A DNA stretch of 61,804 nt, taken from assembly GCA_002163005.1 (NCBI GenBank), contig MAAF01000016.1:1-61804 (forward strand), given 5' to 3'. Shown here one piece after another: positions 8,820 to 18,852 of this stretch. Numbering within the stretch: the first letter of the stretch is position 1; each line of letters begins with the position of its first letter. This DNA comes from Colwellia psychrerythraea (GTDB lineage Bacteria > Pseudomonadota > Gammaproteobacteria > Enterobacterales > Alteromonadaceae). A program made the translations under genes and the position numbers. The notes beneath the pieces were generated by a model. The model ran no database searches and was not told the DNA's origin. It was given only the letters and a program-made list of their open reading frames with translations.

Positions 8820-9563
8820 ATGAATAAATTGTCTCATTCACAACAAGCATTAATACTGCTACCTATTTTAGTGATCATTGCATCAGCGATATATATTTTT
8901 CGTTTAACCGCTAACAGCCATTTCCATAACGATGGGGAGTTGCCTAAAATACAAGGATTTGTATTAAAAGAAGCGCAACAACTAACAAATATTCAATTAA
9001 CAGATCATCAGGGCATGCCCGTTAATCGTGACTACTTTCTAGGAAAGTGGCAGTTTATTTCTTACGGCTATACTCAATGTCCTGATATTTGCCCAACCAC
9101 ATTATTCACCTTAACTCAGCTTGCCGACTTGCTCAGCGCCAGACATGAGAATCTAGAAACCCAATTTGTTTTTTATACCATTGATCCCTATCGTGATTCT
9201 CAAAAAATACTTGCTCAGTATATTCATTATTTTTCAGAGCGTTTTGTTGCTGTTCGTGCAAATAACTCAGCAGATGCCCAAAGCTTTCAGAAAAGTTTAG
9301 GAATAAAAGTTGAAATTACTCGCGGCTATATAAATGATACCGAAAAAAGCATTAGTAAAAACGAACATGTCCTAACAGCCACAAAAAATGACTTGTTTTA
9401 TCAAGTGAGCCACGGACTAGCGATATTTTTAATAAATCCAGATGCTGAATTACAAGCCGTATTTTTACCTGAAACAACAGAACTCGGAATGAAATTTTTT
9501 ACCCCGAATATGCTTTATCATGACTATTTAAAAGTTATTAATTATTATCGACAAGGTAGCTGA
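8820..9563 (+). CDS. SCO1/SenC family copper chaperone
   Basis: Membrane-anchored thioredoxin-fold protein that loads copper into the CuA centre of subunit II. 247 residues: N-terminal anchor about 10-28, then the domain with copper-binding CPDIC (C87, C91) in YGYTQCPDICPTTL and the distal His H198 in QVSHGLAIFLINPD. All three ligands are present. An insertion of about 25 residues between 170 and 195 (charged, rich in Lys/Asn) is somewhat unusual. Last gene of the oxidase operon, 10 bp after cyoE. It is the only visible copper-assembly factor here (no Cox11 or PCuAC). Confidence 0.9.
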   Translation: MNKLSHSQQALILLPILVIIASAIYIFRLTANSHFHNDGELPKIQGFVLKEAQQLTNIQLTDHQGMPVNRDYFLGKWQFISYGYTQCPDICPTTLFTLTQLADLLSARHENLETQFVFYTIDPYRDSQKILAQYIHYFSERFVAVRANNSADAQSFQKSLGIKVEITRGYINDTEKSISKNEHVLTATKNDLFYQVSHGLAIFLINPDAELQAVFLPETTELGMKFFTPNMLYHDYLKVINYYRQGS

Positions 9564-9853
9564 ATCCAAGATAAAACGGATATTTATCGAAACAAGTGAA
9601 CGCACGGATCTAAGACAACTAATATTTAACACGCATCAGTTAATTTAAGAAAATTTTGGTTCGCTCGAAATAACGCAACAAGTGCTTTTCAAGGTAGTTG
9701 TCGCCTAAACAGTGAATAGCTAAACGGCAACTTTACCCAAAGGTAAATGGCCTTGTTGTGTGAAATATAGGCATTCAAACTTGAAGTGGCATGGGTATAA
9801 AGGCTTTAAAACACGGGGTGTTATATTTATTGCTGTCTAGTAAAGGGTAAATT

Positions 9854-11266
9854 ATGAGTAGATATCGAATTGAAAATGATTCATTTGGCGAATTGAAAGT
9901 ACCAGCCGATAAATATTATGGCGCGCAGTCTGCGCGTTCATTAATCAACTTTCCTATTGGAATAGAAACGATGCCCAAACCACTAATTCGTGCTCTGGGT
10001 ATTATCAAACAAGCCGCAGCACAAGTGAATATGAATTTGGGTGTGCTAGATACTACGCTTGGTCTAGCGATTATGCAGGCTGCTGGAGAGGTGATGGAAG
10101 GAAAACTTGATGATCATTTTCCATTATCGGTCTGGCAGACAGGCTCGGGTACTCAAAGCAATATGAATAGTAATGAAGTGATTTCCAATCGTGCTATTGA
10201 GATTTGTGGGGGTATAATTGGTAGTAAAGACCCTGTCCATCCTAATGACCATTGTAATTTGGGACAGTCATCAAATGATACCTTTCCGACTGCAATGCAT
10301 ATTGCCGCTGTTGAAGAAATTAGTCATTCTTTGTTACCCGCATTAAAACATTTTCGTGACCAGTTAAATATAAAATCTTTGTCATTCAATCAATTAATTA
10401 AAATAGGGAGAACCCATACACAGGACGCAACGCCACTGACTCTTGGTCAGGAATTTTCAGGGTACACGGCACAATTGGATAATGCCGTTCGAAGAGTTGA
10501 AGCAGTGTTACCCGCGCTCTACCAGCTTGCTCAAGGGGGGACAGCTGTGGGTACTGGGCTCAACTCTATCCAAGGTTTTGATGTGAAGTTTGCCGAGGAA
10601 GTGGCAAAGGTAACAAAGCTGCCATTTAAAACCGCAGAAAATAAATTTGAGGCGCTCGCTGCACACGATGCAATTGTAGAGGCCAGTGGTGCGTTAAACA
10701 CCGTAGCCGTAAGCATAATGAAAATTGCTAACGATATCCGTTTTCTAGCATCGGGACCACGTTGCGGTATTGGTGAAATTAACTTACCCGAAAATGAACC
10801 CGGATCGTCGATCATGCCGGGTAAGGTGAATCCGACACAATGTGAGGCATTGACCATGATTGCTACTCAGGTAATGGGTAATCATATGACAATTTCAGTG
10901 GCTGGATCTAATGGGCATTTTGAGCTTAATGTCTTCAAGCCGGTAATGATTTATAATTTGCTGCAATCAGTCCGTTTACTTTCCGATGGTTGTCGCAGTT
11001 TTACTGATAGATGTGTAAAAGGTATTGTTGCCAACGAGGAGCGCATTGCAGCGTTACTGGATGAGTCACTGATGCTGGTTACAGCGCTGAATCAACATAT
11101 TGGTTATGATAATGCCACTAAAATTGCTAAAAAAGCCCATCAGGATGGTTCGACACTTTTAGAAGCCGCGCTCATCCTTGAGTTATTGACTGAAAAACAG
11201 TTTAAAGAGTGGGTTGTACCAGAGAAAATGATTGGACCCGAAACATTAAAAAAGCCAGATAGATAG
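9854..11266 (+). CDS. fumC: Fumarate hydratase class II
   Basis: Cytosolic, iron-free fumarase interconverting fumarate and L-malate in the TCA cycle. 470 residues, normal for FumC. Visible signature [16 protein letters not shown] (about 318-333) carries the catalytic Ser loop and the fumarase/aspartase Lys-Asn pair; [13 protein letters not shown] (near 98-110), [17 protein letters not shown] and [16 protein letters not shown] (about 188-203) are typical substrate-site segments. Monocistronic: 290 bp after the oxidase operon and convergent with the DCC gene. As a class II enzyme it should resist oxidative damage, unlike FumA. Confidence 0.96.
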   Translation: MSRYRIENDSFGELKVPADKYYGAQSARSLINFPIGIETMPKPLIRALGIIKQAAAQVNMNLGVLDTTLGLAIMQAAGEVMEGKLDDHFPLSVWQTGSGTQSNMNSNEVISNRAIEICGGIIGSKDPVHPNDHCNLGQSSNDTFPTAMHIAAVEEISHSLLPALKHFRDQLNIKSLSFNQLIKIGRTHTQDATPLTLGQEFSGYTAQLDNAVRRVEAVLPALYQLAQGGTAVGTGLNSIQGFDVKFAEEVAKVTKLPFKTAENKFEALAAHDAIVEASGALNTVAVSIMKIANDIRFLASGPRCGIGEINLPENEPGSSIMPGKVNPTQCEALTMIATQVMGNHMTISVAGSNGHFELNVFKPVMIYNLLQSVRLLSDGCRSFTDRCVKGIVANEERIAALLDESLMLVTALNQHIGYDNATKIAKKAHQDGSTLLEAALILELLTEKQFKEWVVPEKMIGPETLKKPDR

Positions 11267-11323
11267 CGGAGTTGTATCTGCTTTTTATAATGTTGATTAG
11301 GGCAAAAAACATTCCCATAAAGG

Positions 11324-11695
11324 TTATATTCGTCCAGATTCTTTTAATCGTCTTTGTACTCTTTGGTGATAAAGGTTTGCCAAATATGGTCGAATTACTG
11401 GCAGAGAAATGAGCAAGGCTAAGCACTTTAGTAACCATACCCGTTCCATTAAGATGATGTATGCATCTAACTCAGATAAAATTTTACCATCTGCAAGCTG
11501 GAGGTGAAGTTCAGAAAGTGCTTTGAGTGGGTCGATGGACAGACGTTTTAAATGTTCATCTTGACCGGTAATATCAAACCATCTGATCTGTTCACCACCT
11601 TGCCCAGCAAGGCGTTCATAAAATCGCCTATCTTTTACGCATTTAGGACAGGCTCCATCATAAAATACTGTAATGCTTACTCGATCTGTATCCAT
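11324..11695 (-). CDS. Thiol-disulfide oxidoreductase, DCC family
   Basis: 123 residues with the family signature near the N-terminus: FYDGACPKC (11-19), giving D13 and the CxxC pair C16/C19. The family is small, probably cytosolic, and inferred from fold to do thiol-disulfide exchange; substrates are unknown. A hydrophobic stretch (WLLKCLALLISLPVI, about 89-103) may touch the membrane. It follows ppa by 22 bp and may share its transcript. Convergent with fumC. Confidence 0.85.
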   Translation of the reverse strand: MDTDRVSITVFYDGACPKCVKDRRFYERLAGQGGEQIRWFDITGQDEHLKRLSIDPLKALSELHLQLADGKILSELDAYIILMERVWLLKCLALLISLPVIRPYLANLYHQRVQRRLKESGRI

Positions 11696-11717
11696 ATTAT
11701 CGTCCTCTTCATATGAG

Positions 11718-12248
11718 CTATTTTAATTTAGCTCGTTCAAAGCTAGACATGATCTCAGTTCTTGCCTCATCAATATCACCCCAACGATCAATTTTGACCC
11801 ATTTCTCTTGTTCAAGACTCTTATAATGTTGAAAAAATAGCACTATTTGCGCTTTTAATAAGTTAGGAATATCCCCGATATTTATAATTTTGTCATATTC
11901 GCTACTTAGCCTACTGTGGGGGACGGCAATTATTTTGGCGTCTTCACCGGACTCATCTGTCATTTTTAATACTCCGACCGGACGGCAACGGATGACGCTA
12001 CCAGTCATTAGAGGGTAGGGAGTCGGTACTAGAACATCGACAGGATCACCATCAAGTGACAGCGTATTATTAACATAGCCATAGTTGCAGGGATAAAACA
12101 TTGGCGCAGCTATGAAGCGATCAACAAAAATAGCGCCACTGTCTTTGTCTATCTCATATTTTATTGGATCGGCATTGGCAGGGATTTCGATAATCACATT
12201 GAAATCATCGGGTAAAGATTTACCGGCTGGTACGTCTTTTAGGCTCAT
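11718..12248 (-). CDS. ppa: Inorganic pyrophosphatase
   Basis: Cytosolic family I pyrophosphatase, hydrolysing PPi to two phosphates. 176 residues from the ATG at 12248, which has GGAG 9 nt upstream and gives exactly the length of E. coli Ppa; a longer frame from 12266 is unlikely. Strong conservation throughout: [15 protein letters not shown] (21-35), FYPCNYGYV (51-59), and the signature DGDPVDVLV (66-74) with metal-binding D66, D68 and D71, then [20 protein letters not shown]. Upstream sits a MITE-like palindrome (12278-12424), leaving little space for a promoter unless the repeat supplies part of it. Confidence 0.96.
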   Translation of the reverse strand: MSLKDVPAGKSLPDDFNVIIEIPANADPIKYEIDKDSGAIFVDRFIAAPMFYPCNYGYVNNTLSLDGDPVDVLVPTPYPLMTGSVIRCRPVGVLKMTDESGEDAKIIAVPHSRLSSEYDKIINIGDIPNLLKAQIVLFFQHYKSLEQEKWVKIDRWGDIDEARTEIMSSFERAKLK

Positions 12249-12277
12249 TAGGTGAACTCCCATCATGTTTTAATTAA

Positions 12278-12424
12278 TACCAATTCCATTAAGTTAGTTC
12301 CCACTCAGAGCTTTTCAGCGGTTTGAGAATAAATATAATTTTTTTGCATATAGTCACTCTATATGAAAGAAATTCTGTGTGATTATCATATCGCTGAGTA
12401 GGGAGAAACTTATTGGAATTGGTA
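12278..12424. repeat. MITE-like palindromic element, family B
   Basis: About 147 bp bounded by inverted repeats: left TACCAATTCCATTAAGTTAG then CCCACTCAG, right the complement of TACCAATTCCAATAAGTTTC then CCTACTCAG. The centre holds CATATAG-tcact-CTATATG (12347-12365), so nearly the whole unit can fold into one long hairpin. No coding capacity. It lies directly upstream of ppa. Related ends recur at 1571 and as half copies near 16620 and 54030. Confidence 0.75.
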
Positions 12425-12587
12425 TAAGTATAGATCACGGTTTACGTATACTGAATAAGCCACAAAAAATAGGGGGGAGACAAAGTCAGTTTACAATCTA
12501 AAAATTTCACTCCTGTATACCGTATATGGCACTATGGGGGGTAGTGAGTTGGTGTTCTTAAGCACAAAGGGTTTAATGCTTGAGGCA

Positions 12588-13217
12588 TTAGCTATTAAGT
12601 GCGGCGTCAAAATTAGGTAGCGTAACTACGTCACCGGCAATCAAGCTATCGATATGGATGTCGCCAATCCGAACTCTTACCAGCCTTAATGTGGCAAAGC
12701 CCACAGCAGCCGTCATTTTTCTTATCTGACGATTTTTCCCTTCACAGAGAGTGATAGAGATCCAGCTAGTAGGGCCATGTTTCGGATCGCGGATTTTACG
12801 ACCACGAGCGGGCAGTTGAGGCTCACCGTCTAGCTTGAACGCTTTACAAGGCAGGGTTAAATATTTAGCCCCATTAACACTAATCTCAACACCATTTTGT
12901 AACAGTGATATCGCTTCAGCAGTGATCACGCCATCAACTTGCACGTAGTACTCTTTTTCTATACCTTTGTCTCTGACTTTGTAGCTCATCATACCGTCGG
13001 TTGTGAGTAACAATAAGCCTTCGGAGTCGTGATCTAATCGCCCAATCGCCATCGTTTTATCGGGGAAGCTAAATAGCTCGCCCAGTAGATGTTTCTTCTT
13101 TCGTGATTCTGGTAAAAACTGACTTAAAAAACCATATGGCTTAAATATTTTGAAGTGCTGGTGATTTTGGCTTGGCTCAGTGAGCTCTGCTAAACTGGTT
13201 TGGTTAGTGGTTGGCAT
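12588..13217 (-). CDS. rluE: rRNA pseudouridine synthase, RsuA/RluE family
   Basis: Isomerises a uridine of rRNA to pseudouridine. 209 residues without an N-terminal S4 domain, which fits RluE (E. coli target U2457 of 23S rRNA) better than RsuA or RluB. Motif I FKPYGFLSQF (25-34), catalytic motif AIGRLDHDSEGLLLLTTDG (58-76) with nucleophile D62, KEYYVQVDG, and the C-terminal EGKNRQIRKMTAAVG typical of the RsuA branch. The RluE assignment rests on length and domain content only. Monocistronic on the minus strand. Confidence 0.88.
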   Translation of the reverse strand: MPTTNQTSLAELTEPSQNHQHFKIFKPYGFLSQFLPESRKKKHLLGELFSFPDKTMAIGRLDHDSEGLLLLTTDGMMSYKVRDKGIEKEYYVQVDGVITAEAISLLQNGVEISVNGAKYLTLPCKAFKLDGEPQLPARGRKIRDPKHGPTSWISITLCEGKNRQIRKMTAAVGFATLRLVRVRIGDIHIDSLIAGDVVTLPNFDAALNS

Positions 13218-13642
13218 TAAACATAGCTTTGATTGTAAAGTCTGAGTGGTATCGCATTATACAGTTAGTCTGGGTTAGATGCACTGTGTCTGCTAAGTGT
13301 TATGGTTGAGTGAAACTGAGCATCATTTTATAGGTTTCCTAGTCGTTTTTTTTTGGCTATTTCGATTTAGCTTTCTAGCTCGGTTTTGGCTCGAAAGAGC
13401 CATAGAAGTAATGATCTATTTTATAATAATTGAGAACCAATTAAGTATGGTATATCAGGTTTAAAAGACTATATTGTCGGAGCAGCAATAATGATCACTG
13501 TGGAGTTCAGTGATCATTGATGGTGATTAGTTGCTCTAAAGATTATGCGCGGCCACCCACCTAACAGTTAAATATTAAATTTTAGTATAACGTGTCTGGC
13601 TCTTATTATTTTTGGCGATTCACATTCGACTTCGAAGTGAAC
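13218..13642. other. Intergenic region with a strong hairpin
   Basis: No gene seen in 425 bp. It contains an 11-bp perfect inverted repeat (AATGATCACTG, 13490-13500; complement at 13508-13518; 7-nt loop) and a weaker hairpin just after creA (about 13619-13641, TTCAC...GTGAA around TCGA), which may end creA transcription. The remainder is AT-rich and featureless. Confidence 0.5.
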
Positions 13643-14122
13643 TTAACCGTCATTTTTTAAGGTGATTTGTGGCTCTGTATAGGCTTTAGTTCCCCATAAA
13701 GGAACCGTAGAAAGACTATGCTTAAAACTTCCTGAGGTTTCTTTAGTCGCGTACGACAAATACATTAATGTTTGGTTCTGAGCGTCATAAATACGTCTTA
13801 CTTTCATGGTTTTAAAAAAGATACTTTTTGATTTTTTAAAGACCACTTCACCCGATTTACTTTTATCTATTTGAGCAATCATAGCTGAGGTTATTTCACC
13901 CGTTTGACGACAAGCGATTGAACTATCACTGGGATCAGATAAGCTCAAATTCGCTTCAACACTTGCTATGTGACAAGTAACACCAGGTACTATGGGGTCA
14001 ACTAAGGTATTTAGTTTAATATCCTTGAGCGTAAACATGCCTAATGAAACATCACCTACTTCATTATCAGAGCAGCCCAGTAGCAGCGTTGAAAAACCAA
14101 CGGCCAGCATAAATTTTTTCAT
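13643..14122 (-). CDS. creA: CreA family lipoprotein
   Basis: 159 residues beginning with a lipoprotein signal (lipobox LLLGC, Cys17), so it should be lipid-anchored, whereas E. coli CreA is simply secreted. The mature part has the CreA pattern: VPGVTCHIASVEANLSLSDPSDSSIACRQTG (conserved Cys pair), EVVFKKSKSIFFKTMKVRRIYDAQNQTLMYLSYATK, and a final VPLWG. Function of CreA is not known; in E. coli it lies next to creBCD, which is absent here. Start has AAGGA about 8 nt upstream. Monocistronic. Confidence 0.87.
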   Translation of the reverse strand: MKKFMLAVGFSTLLLGCSDNEVGDVSLGMFTLKDIKLNTLVDPIVPGVTCHIASVEANLSLSDPSDSSIACRQTGEITSAMIAQIDKSKSGEVVFKKSKSIFFKTMKVRRIYDAQNQTLMYLSYATKETSGSFKHSLSTVPLWGTKAYTEPQITLKNDG

Positions 14123-14298
14123 GAATTTTCCTTGGAGTAATATGAATCGTAATGTTGGTTAAACAAATTATAAAGAGTGTATCACAGTGAAAAGTTAACT
14201 ATTAATATTGTCTTTTTAGAGCTTTAACTTATCACTTGCGACTAACTCACCAAGATATAAGACAAAAGCCAGTAAATGACCTGTGAATTTAAGATATT

Positions 14299-14308
14299 TT
14301 GTATACAA
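14299..14308. promoter_or_regulatory. GntR-type operator candidate, S9 peptidase
   Basis: Palindrome TTGTATACAA within ATATTTTGTATACAATAAT, 66 bp upstream of the S9 peptidase start. The same core occurs upstream of the hydroxyproline genes (29179-29190) and the broken M24 gene (48370-48378). FCD-type GntR regulators commonly bind sites of this shape; the regulator itself is not in the window. Confidence 0.5.
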
Positions 14309-14374
14309 TAATAGATTGTTAATGATCACTCGGTGAGCCAACCTTAACACTCACTTTTATTTTGGAGTAAAACA

Positions 14375-16456
14375 ATGCGTTCTTTTTCTCGCTTTTCTTG
14401 CCGATTAGTTTTAACTGTTAGTGTCCTAACGATACCTTTCATAACAGTGGCAAATACTACAGTAGCTAGTAATACAGGGGTTATTAACCTCTTTGAAGCT
14501 AAAGATATTTTCTCACTGGAATATGCCAGCGATCCACAAATATCTCCTGATGGCGAAAATATTGTTTATATCAGAAATTCAAACAATATTATGACCGATG
14601 ATAAAAACAAAAACCTATGGTTGATTGATGTTAACAGTAAAAAGCAGTTACCACTTTTTTCTGATGACAAACAATATTCACAACCACGTTGGTCAGCTGA
14701 TGGCGAAAAAATTGCCTTTGTCAGTAATTTAACCGGTAGTTATCAAATACACGTGCATTACCTTAAACAAAATCGCACAGCTTTGGTCAGCCAAGTACAA
14801 GGCGGTGTGGGCAGTTTAACCTGGTCACCCGATGGAAAATGGCTCGCGTTTACACAACTTGTTGCTGATAAAAGAACCGTTATTGCCAAAATGCCTAAAA
14901 AGCCCAAAGGGGCTAAATGGTCAAAACCTGTCGTTGTTATTGACCAAGCATATTATCAAGCAGATGGCCGCGGATTACTTAAACCCGGTTACCAACATAT
15001 TTTTGTTTTACCTAGTGAGGGTGGCACTCCACGTCAGATCACCCAAGGAGACTTTCATCATAGAGGAAAGCTTGCTTGGAATAAAAAAAGTGATGCTATT
15101 GTTTTTTCAGCAAATCGTATATCCGATTGGGAATATAAATCACTTGAAGGTGATTTATTTAAAGTGATGGTAAAAAATGGTGAGCTGACGCAGTTAACCT
15201 CTACACCGGGTAAAGAGTTTAATCCTGTCTTTTCAGAAAATGGCAACAAGCTTGCCTTTTTATCGACTTCTAACGCATTGAACCCTTACCGTAATGCCAA
15301 GTTAAATATCATGAATTGGAAGACTAAAAAGTCGACTGAGATTGCTAGTGATTTTGACCGCTCTATCCGAGATCCTCAGTGGTTATCTAGCTCGTTATTG
15401 GCGATAAATTATGATGATTTTGGCAAACGTAAATTGGCAACCATTTCGACCAAAGGTAAAGTTAAAGACTTAACAGATACCTTAGTGGGAAGTAGCATTG
15501 GCCGTCCTTATATCAGTGGTAGTTTCACTGCTTCAACCGAGGGTTATATGGCCTTTACTCAAGGTAGTAGCTCACGCCCGGCAGATGTGGCGGTTATTAA
15601 TACCCGTAAAAAGATTGTTAAGTTAACACAATTAAATGAAGACTTATTGGCGCATAAAAGTCTTGGTAAAGTTACTGAAGTTAATTATAAATCATCATTT
15701 GATGGTGAGCCTATTCAAGGTTGGTACGTTACCCCGCCAAACTTTGACCCTAAGAAAAAGTACCCACTGATTTTAGAGATCCACGGCGGTCCACACTTAG
15801 CTTACGGCCCGCACTTTTCTGCTGAACTCCAACGTTTTGCAGCGCAAGGTTATGTAGTTTTTTATGATAACCATCGCGGTAGTAGTTCTTACGGTGAACG
15901 TTTTGCCATGTTATTAAAGTATAAATACAGCTCTAAAGAGGATTTTGCCGATCATAATTCAGGGGTAGACGCCATGTTAGGTTTGGGCTTTATTGATGAA
16001 GATAATTTATTTATTGCTGGCGGCTCTGCTGGCGGTATCGCAACGGCTTATGCGATTGGCTTAACTGATCGATTTTCTGCTGCGGTAGTGGTTAAACCGG
16101 TTATTAACTGGTTAAGTAAAGTGTTAACAGCGGATAGTGGTTTAGGGCAAATACCTACACAATTTCCAGGAATGCCTTGGGAACACGTTGAACATTATTG
16201 GAAGCGTTCTCCAATGTCATTAGTCGGTAACGTTACAACACCGACTATGTTGATGACGGGTGAAGAAGATTTACGTACGCCAATGGCGCAAACTGAACAG
16301 TTTTACCAAGCGCTCAAATTAAGAAAGATTGATACTGTGTTAGTCAAAGTTCCGGGTTCGCCACATGGAATTGCGGGAAAACCATCAAGAATGATCACTA
16401 AAATTGAACATACCCTAGCTTGGTTTGAAAAATATAAAACCAAGGCAGCTGAGTAG
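14375..16456 (+). CDS. S9 family (prolyl oligopeptidase-like) secreted peptidase
   Basis: Serine peptidase of the acylaminoacyl-peptidase / dipeptidyl-peptidase type that trims peptides, often after Pro or at blocked N-termini. 693 residues: signal peptide about 1-26, a TolB/WD40-like beta-propeller (about 40-400) with repeated PxWSxDGxxIAF strands, and an alpha/beta hydrolase domain (about 440-690). The triad is visible: S551 in GGSAGG, D632 in GEEDLRTP, H664 in GSPHG; EIHGGPHLAYG supplies the oxyanion loop. Periplasmic or outer-membrane location is inferred. The upstream GTATAC palindrome ties it to the hydroxyproline genes. A terminator follows at 16526. Confidence 0.93.
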   Translation: MRSFSRFSCRLVLTVSVLTIPFITVANTTVASNTGVINLFEAKDIFSLEYASDPQISPDGENIVYIRNSNNIMTDDKNKNLWLIDVNSKKQLPLFSDDKQYSQPRWSADGEKIAFVSNLTGSYQIHVHYLKQNRTALVSQVQGGVGSLTWSPDGKWLAFTQLVADKRTVIAKMPKKPKGAKWSKPVVVIDQAYYQADGRGLLKPGYQHIFVLPSEGGTPRQITQGDFHHRGKLAWNKKSDAIVFSANRISDWEYKSLEGDLFKVMVKNGELTQLTSTPGKEFNPVFSENGNKLAFLSTSNALNPYRNAKLNIMNWKTKKSTEIASDFDRSIRDPQWLSSSLLAINYDDFGKRKLATISTKGKVKDLTDTLVGSSIGRPYISGSFTASTEGYMAFTQGSSSRPADVAVINTRKKIVKLTQLNEDLLAHKSLGKVTEVNYKSSFDGEPIQGWYVTPPNFDPKKKYPLILEIHGGPHLAYGPHFSAELQRFAAQGYVVFYDNHRGSSSYGERFAMLLKYKYSSKEDFADHNSGVDAMLGLGFIDEDNLFIAGGSAGGIATAYAIGLTDRFSAAVVVKPVINWLSKVLTADSGLGQIPTQFPGMPWEHVEHYWKRSPMSLVGNVTTPTMLMTGEEDLRTPMAQTEQFYQALKLRKIDTVLVKVPGSPHGIAGKPSRMITKIEHTLAWFEKYKTKAAE

Positions 16457-16525
16457 AATAACGAGGATCAGTAAGGTAAAAAATCGCACCTGAACGTTCT
16501 TTTATTACTTAACGGTTATGACAGC

Positions 16526-16574
16526 AAAGACCAAGCTATACCTTTTGGTATTAATTCAGCTTGGTCTTTTTTTT
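16526..16574 (+). terminator. Rho-independent terminator after the S9 peptidase
   Basis: Stem AAAGACCAAGCT (16526-16537) pairs with AGCTTGGTCTTT (16558-16569), with an inner TACC/GGTA helix in the loop, followed by a run of T. Classic intrinsic terminator. Confidence 0.88.
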
Positions 16575-16811
16575 GTGCTTTTTTGAGGGAAGGAATATTT
16601 TATTCAGAACCCTGTTAATACCAATTCCATAATATGAAATCACCAGTTAGTGCTTAAGAAAACTTTAAAAATTATGATGTGATGTGCTCTATTGTTCAAT
16701 TGGCTTAGTCCTTTAATTAATTAAACTGAAAAATAGATAGTTAGCTATTTTTCAGAGCGTGTATTACCCCCTATTGCTACTCTGTTTTACTCTAAAGGAA
16801 GATATTTATCT
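16575..16811. other. Chemoreceptor upstream region with half-repeat and hairpin
   Basis: Contains a half copy of the family B repeat end (TAATACCAATTCC near 16618) and a perfect 11-bp hairpin (CTGAAAAATAG, 16726-16736; complement 16745-16755; 8-nt loop) about 57 bp before the chemoreceptor start. The gene has AAAGGAAG upstream of its ATG. I see no sigma-28 promoter here. Confidence 0.5.
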
Positions 16812-18737
16812 ATGCTGAATTTAACTATTCGTCGTAAAGTTGTACTTACTACCTTGACCGCTGTGGTGCTATCTATATTGATTGTTAGCGCTTTTTCCCT
16901 TAACTTAAGCCGAGCCATTATTTTGGAGGCTGCAATTGAACGAGAATTGCCTGCAGCGTTGGGAGAGGTAGCCAATAATCTCGATGCGGAATTATTGTTA
17001 CCCATTACCGTCGCGCAAACTATGTCGAGTAACCTTTACTCTCAGCAGTTTATTGCCAATGGCGAGCAAGTGGATGATCATCAACAAGTCATCAATTATT
17101 TGAAAAATATCCAGAGTGAATTTAATACCATTAGTGCCTTTTTAGTCTCAGCCAAGTCTGGAAAATATTTTACGCCTAGCGGGCTTTTCAAAACCTTGTC
17201 ACCACAAGAGAATAAAGATCAATGGTTCTATGGTTTTATCAATAGTGGTAAAAAATATGAACTGAGTTTAGATGTTGATGAAGAAACCAATATACCGACC
17301 TTGTTTATCAATTATTTACTGAAAGTTTCGGGAAAGCCTAGTGCTGTTGTCGGTGTGGGTTTATCACTAGAGAACATAACTAACAGCATTAGTCAGTATC
17401 GTATTGCACAAACAGGTAAGGTGTTCTTAGTTGATCATCAGGGCAAGATAAAACTTCATCCGGATACTCAACAAATTGGTAAAAGTTTAGCTGATATTGG
17501 CGTTAGTAATAGCAAGACGCTTTTGTCAAAAGCAAAATTTAGCTCTGCTGAGTTTATGCTTAATGGCACAAGAACCCTTATTGCGAGTCGATATTTAAAC
17601 AGTATTGGTTGGTATGTGGTTGCCGAGGTAGCTAAAGAAGAAGTGCTTGGTGGATTAACCCAAGCGACATGGTCATTAGTGATGATGGGTATTATTATTG
17701 CGATAATTTCTGCGTTTGTAAGTACTTGGCTTATTTCTCGTTTAATTGCACCTTTTGGTCAGCTTGCAGCTATGTTAGCTGAAATTGGTAAAGGTGGCGG
17801 TGATTTAACGCGCCGTTTAGATGATTCACGTCAAGACGAAGCGGGTACTATGGCTAGAGGTTATAATGAATTTGTTAGCCACTTAAGCGAGTTATTACAA
17901 CAAGTTTCTAATACTGGCAGTGAACTCGCGGTTGCGATTGAGCAAATAGACTCTCAAGCGAAGTCGATGGAATCTGAGATAAATGAGCAAGTGAGCAGAG
18001 TTGAGCAAATTGCGACGGCAATGCATGAAATGGGCACGACTGCAGAAGAAATTGCCAGCAGCGCTACTAATGCCGCACAAAGTGCACAAGCGGCTGATGC
18101 AACAGTGCAGCAAGGTAATGATTCAGTGGTACAAACTATCGCCAGCGTTTCCGATATGAGCGAGCAGTTAGTTTCTACTCGTACTATGATCGCTCAATTA
18201 GCTGAGGATGCTCGCTCTATTGATACTGTGGTTGAAGTAATACGTAGTGTGTCAGAGCAAACTAATTTATTGGCGTTAAATGCTGCTATTGAAGCGGCTC
18301 GTGCTGGAGAGCAAGGTCGAGGTTTTGCCGTCGTTGCTGATGAAGTAAGGACTCTTGCATCACGCAGTCATGACTCAACCAAAGAAATTAGAAATATTAT
18401 TGAGAAGCTGCAAGCAAAAACAGAAGAAGTGGTTGCCGCTATTTCGCAAAGCACAGAGCTCAGCACGGCTAGCCAAACAGAGGCGGGTCATTCGGGCAAG
18501 CACTTAGAAAGTATTTCTGAAAGTATTAGTATAATGAATGATATGAATCTGCAAATTGCTACAGCTACAGGAGAGCAATCTAATGTAGTGGGTGAAATTA
18601 ATCCTCACGTTACAGCGGTGGCGGATATTTCACGGGTTAATAGCGATATAGTTCAGCAAACCTCTATTGCCTGTAGTGAACTTAGAAATAAGGCAAGTCA
18701 GCTAAATGAGTTAGTGTCTCGTTTTAAGTTTAACTAA
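16812..18737 (+). CDS. Methyl-accepting chemotaxis protein with Cache sensor
   Basis: 641-residue inner-membrane chemoreceptor. First membrane segment about 11-31, a large periplasmic double-Cache-type sensor domain (about 37-280, including [21 protein letters not shown]), second segment about 285-308, HAMP (about 309-361) and the cytoplasmic signalling coiled coil. The hairpin tip is canonical: [20 protein letters not shown] and onward to ADEVRTLA (about 478-520), the CheA/CheW-binding site. No C-terminal CheR-docking pentapeptide. Ligand unknown; Cache domains usually bind amino acids or organic acids. Stands alone, with a convergent terminator at 18760. Confidence 0.95.
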   Translation: MLNLTIRRKVVLTTLTAVVLSILIVSAFSLNLSRAIILEAAIERELPAALGEVANNLDAELLLPITVAQTMSSNLYSQQFIANGEQVDDHQQVINYLKNIQSEFNTISAFLVSAKSGKYFTPSGLFKTLSPQENKDQWFYGFINSGKKYELSLDVDEETNIPTLFINYLLKVSGKPSAVVGVGLSLENITNSISQYRIAQTGKVFLVDHQGKIKLHPDTQQIGKSLADIGVSNSKTLLSKAKFSSAEFMLNGTRTLIASRYLNSIGWYVVAEVAKEEVLGGLTQATWSLVMMGIIIAIISAFVSTWLISRLIAPFGQLAAMLAEIGKGGGDLTRRLDDSRQDEAGTMARGYNEFVSHLSELLQQVSNTGSELAVAIEQIDSQAKSMESEINEQVSRVEQIATAMHEMGTTAEEIASSATNAAQSAQAADATVQQGNDSVVQTIASVSDMSEQLVSTRTMIAQLAEDARSIDTVVEVIRSVSEQTNLLALNAAIEAARAGEQGRGFAVVADEVRTLASRSHDSTKEIRNIIEKLQAKTEEVVAAISQSTELSTASQTEAGHSGKHLESISESISIMNDMNLQIATATGEQSNVVGEINPHVTAVADISRVNSDIVQQTSIACSELRNKASQLNELVSRFKFN

Positions 18738-18759
18738 CGAAAACGTTGCCGAAATAAAA

Positions 18760-18790
18760 AATGCCAGTCAAGAATATTGACTGGCATTTT
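18760..18790. terminator. Bidirectional terminator
   Basis: Stem AATGCCAGTCAA with loop gaata and its complement TTGACTGGCATT, flanked by A-run and T-run, between the convergent chemoreceptor and M13 peptidase genes. It should stop transcription from both sides. Confidence 0.9.
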
Positions 18791-18852
18791 TATTTGGTAA
18801 ACTTAAACAGCTTAATCTATTTCAAAAAGCCGTTTGAAAGGGCTAAGTATTT

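Noticed and set aside
10531..10857. Long antisense open frame inside fumC, and similar ones in other genes
   Set aside because: Shadows of strongly conserved genes in other frames, without ribosome binding sites.
16726..16755. Hairpin before the chemoreceptor as a riboswitch
   Set aside because: It is a single simple stem with no conserved aptamer-like sequence.
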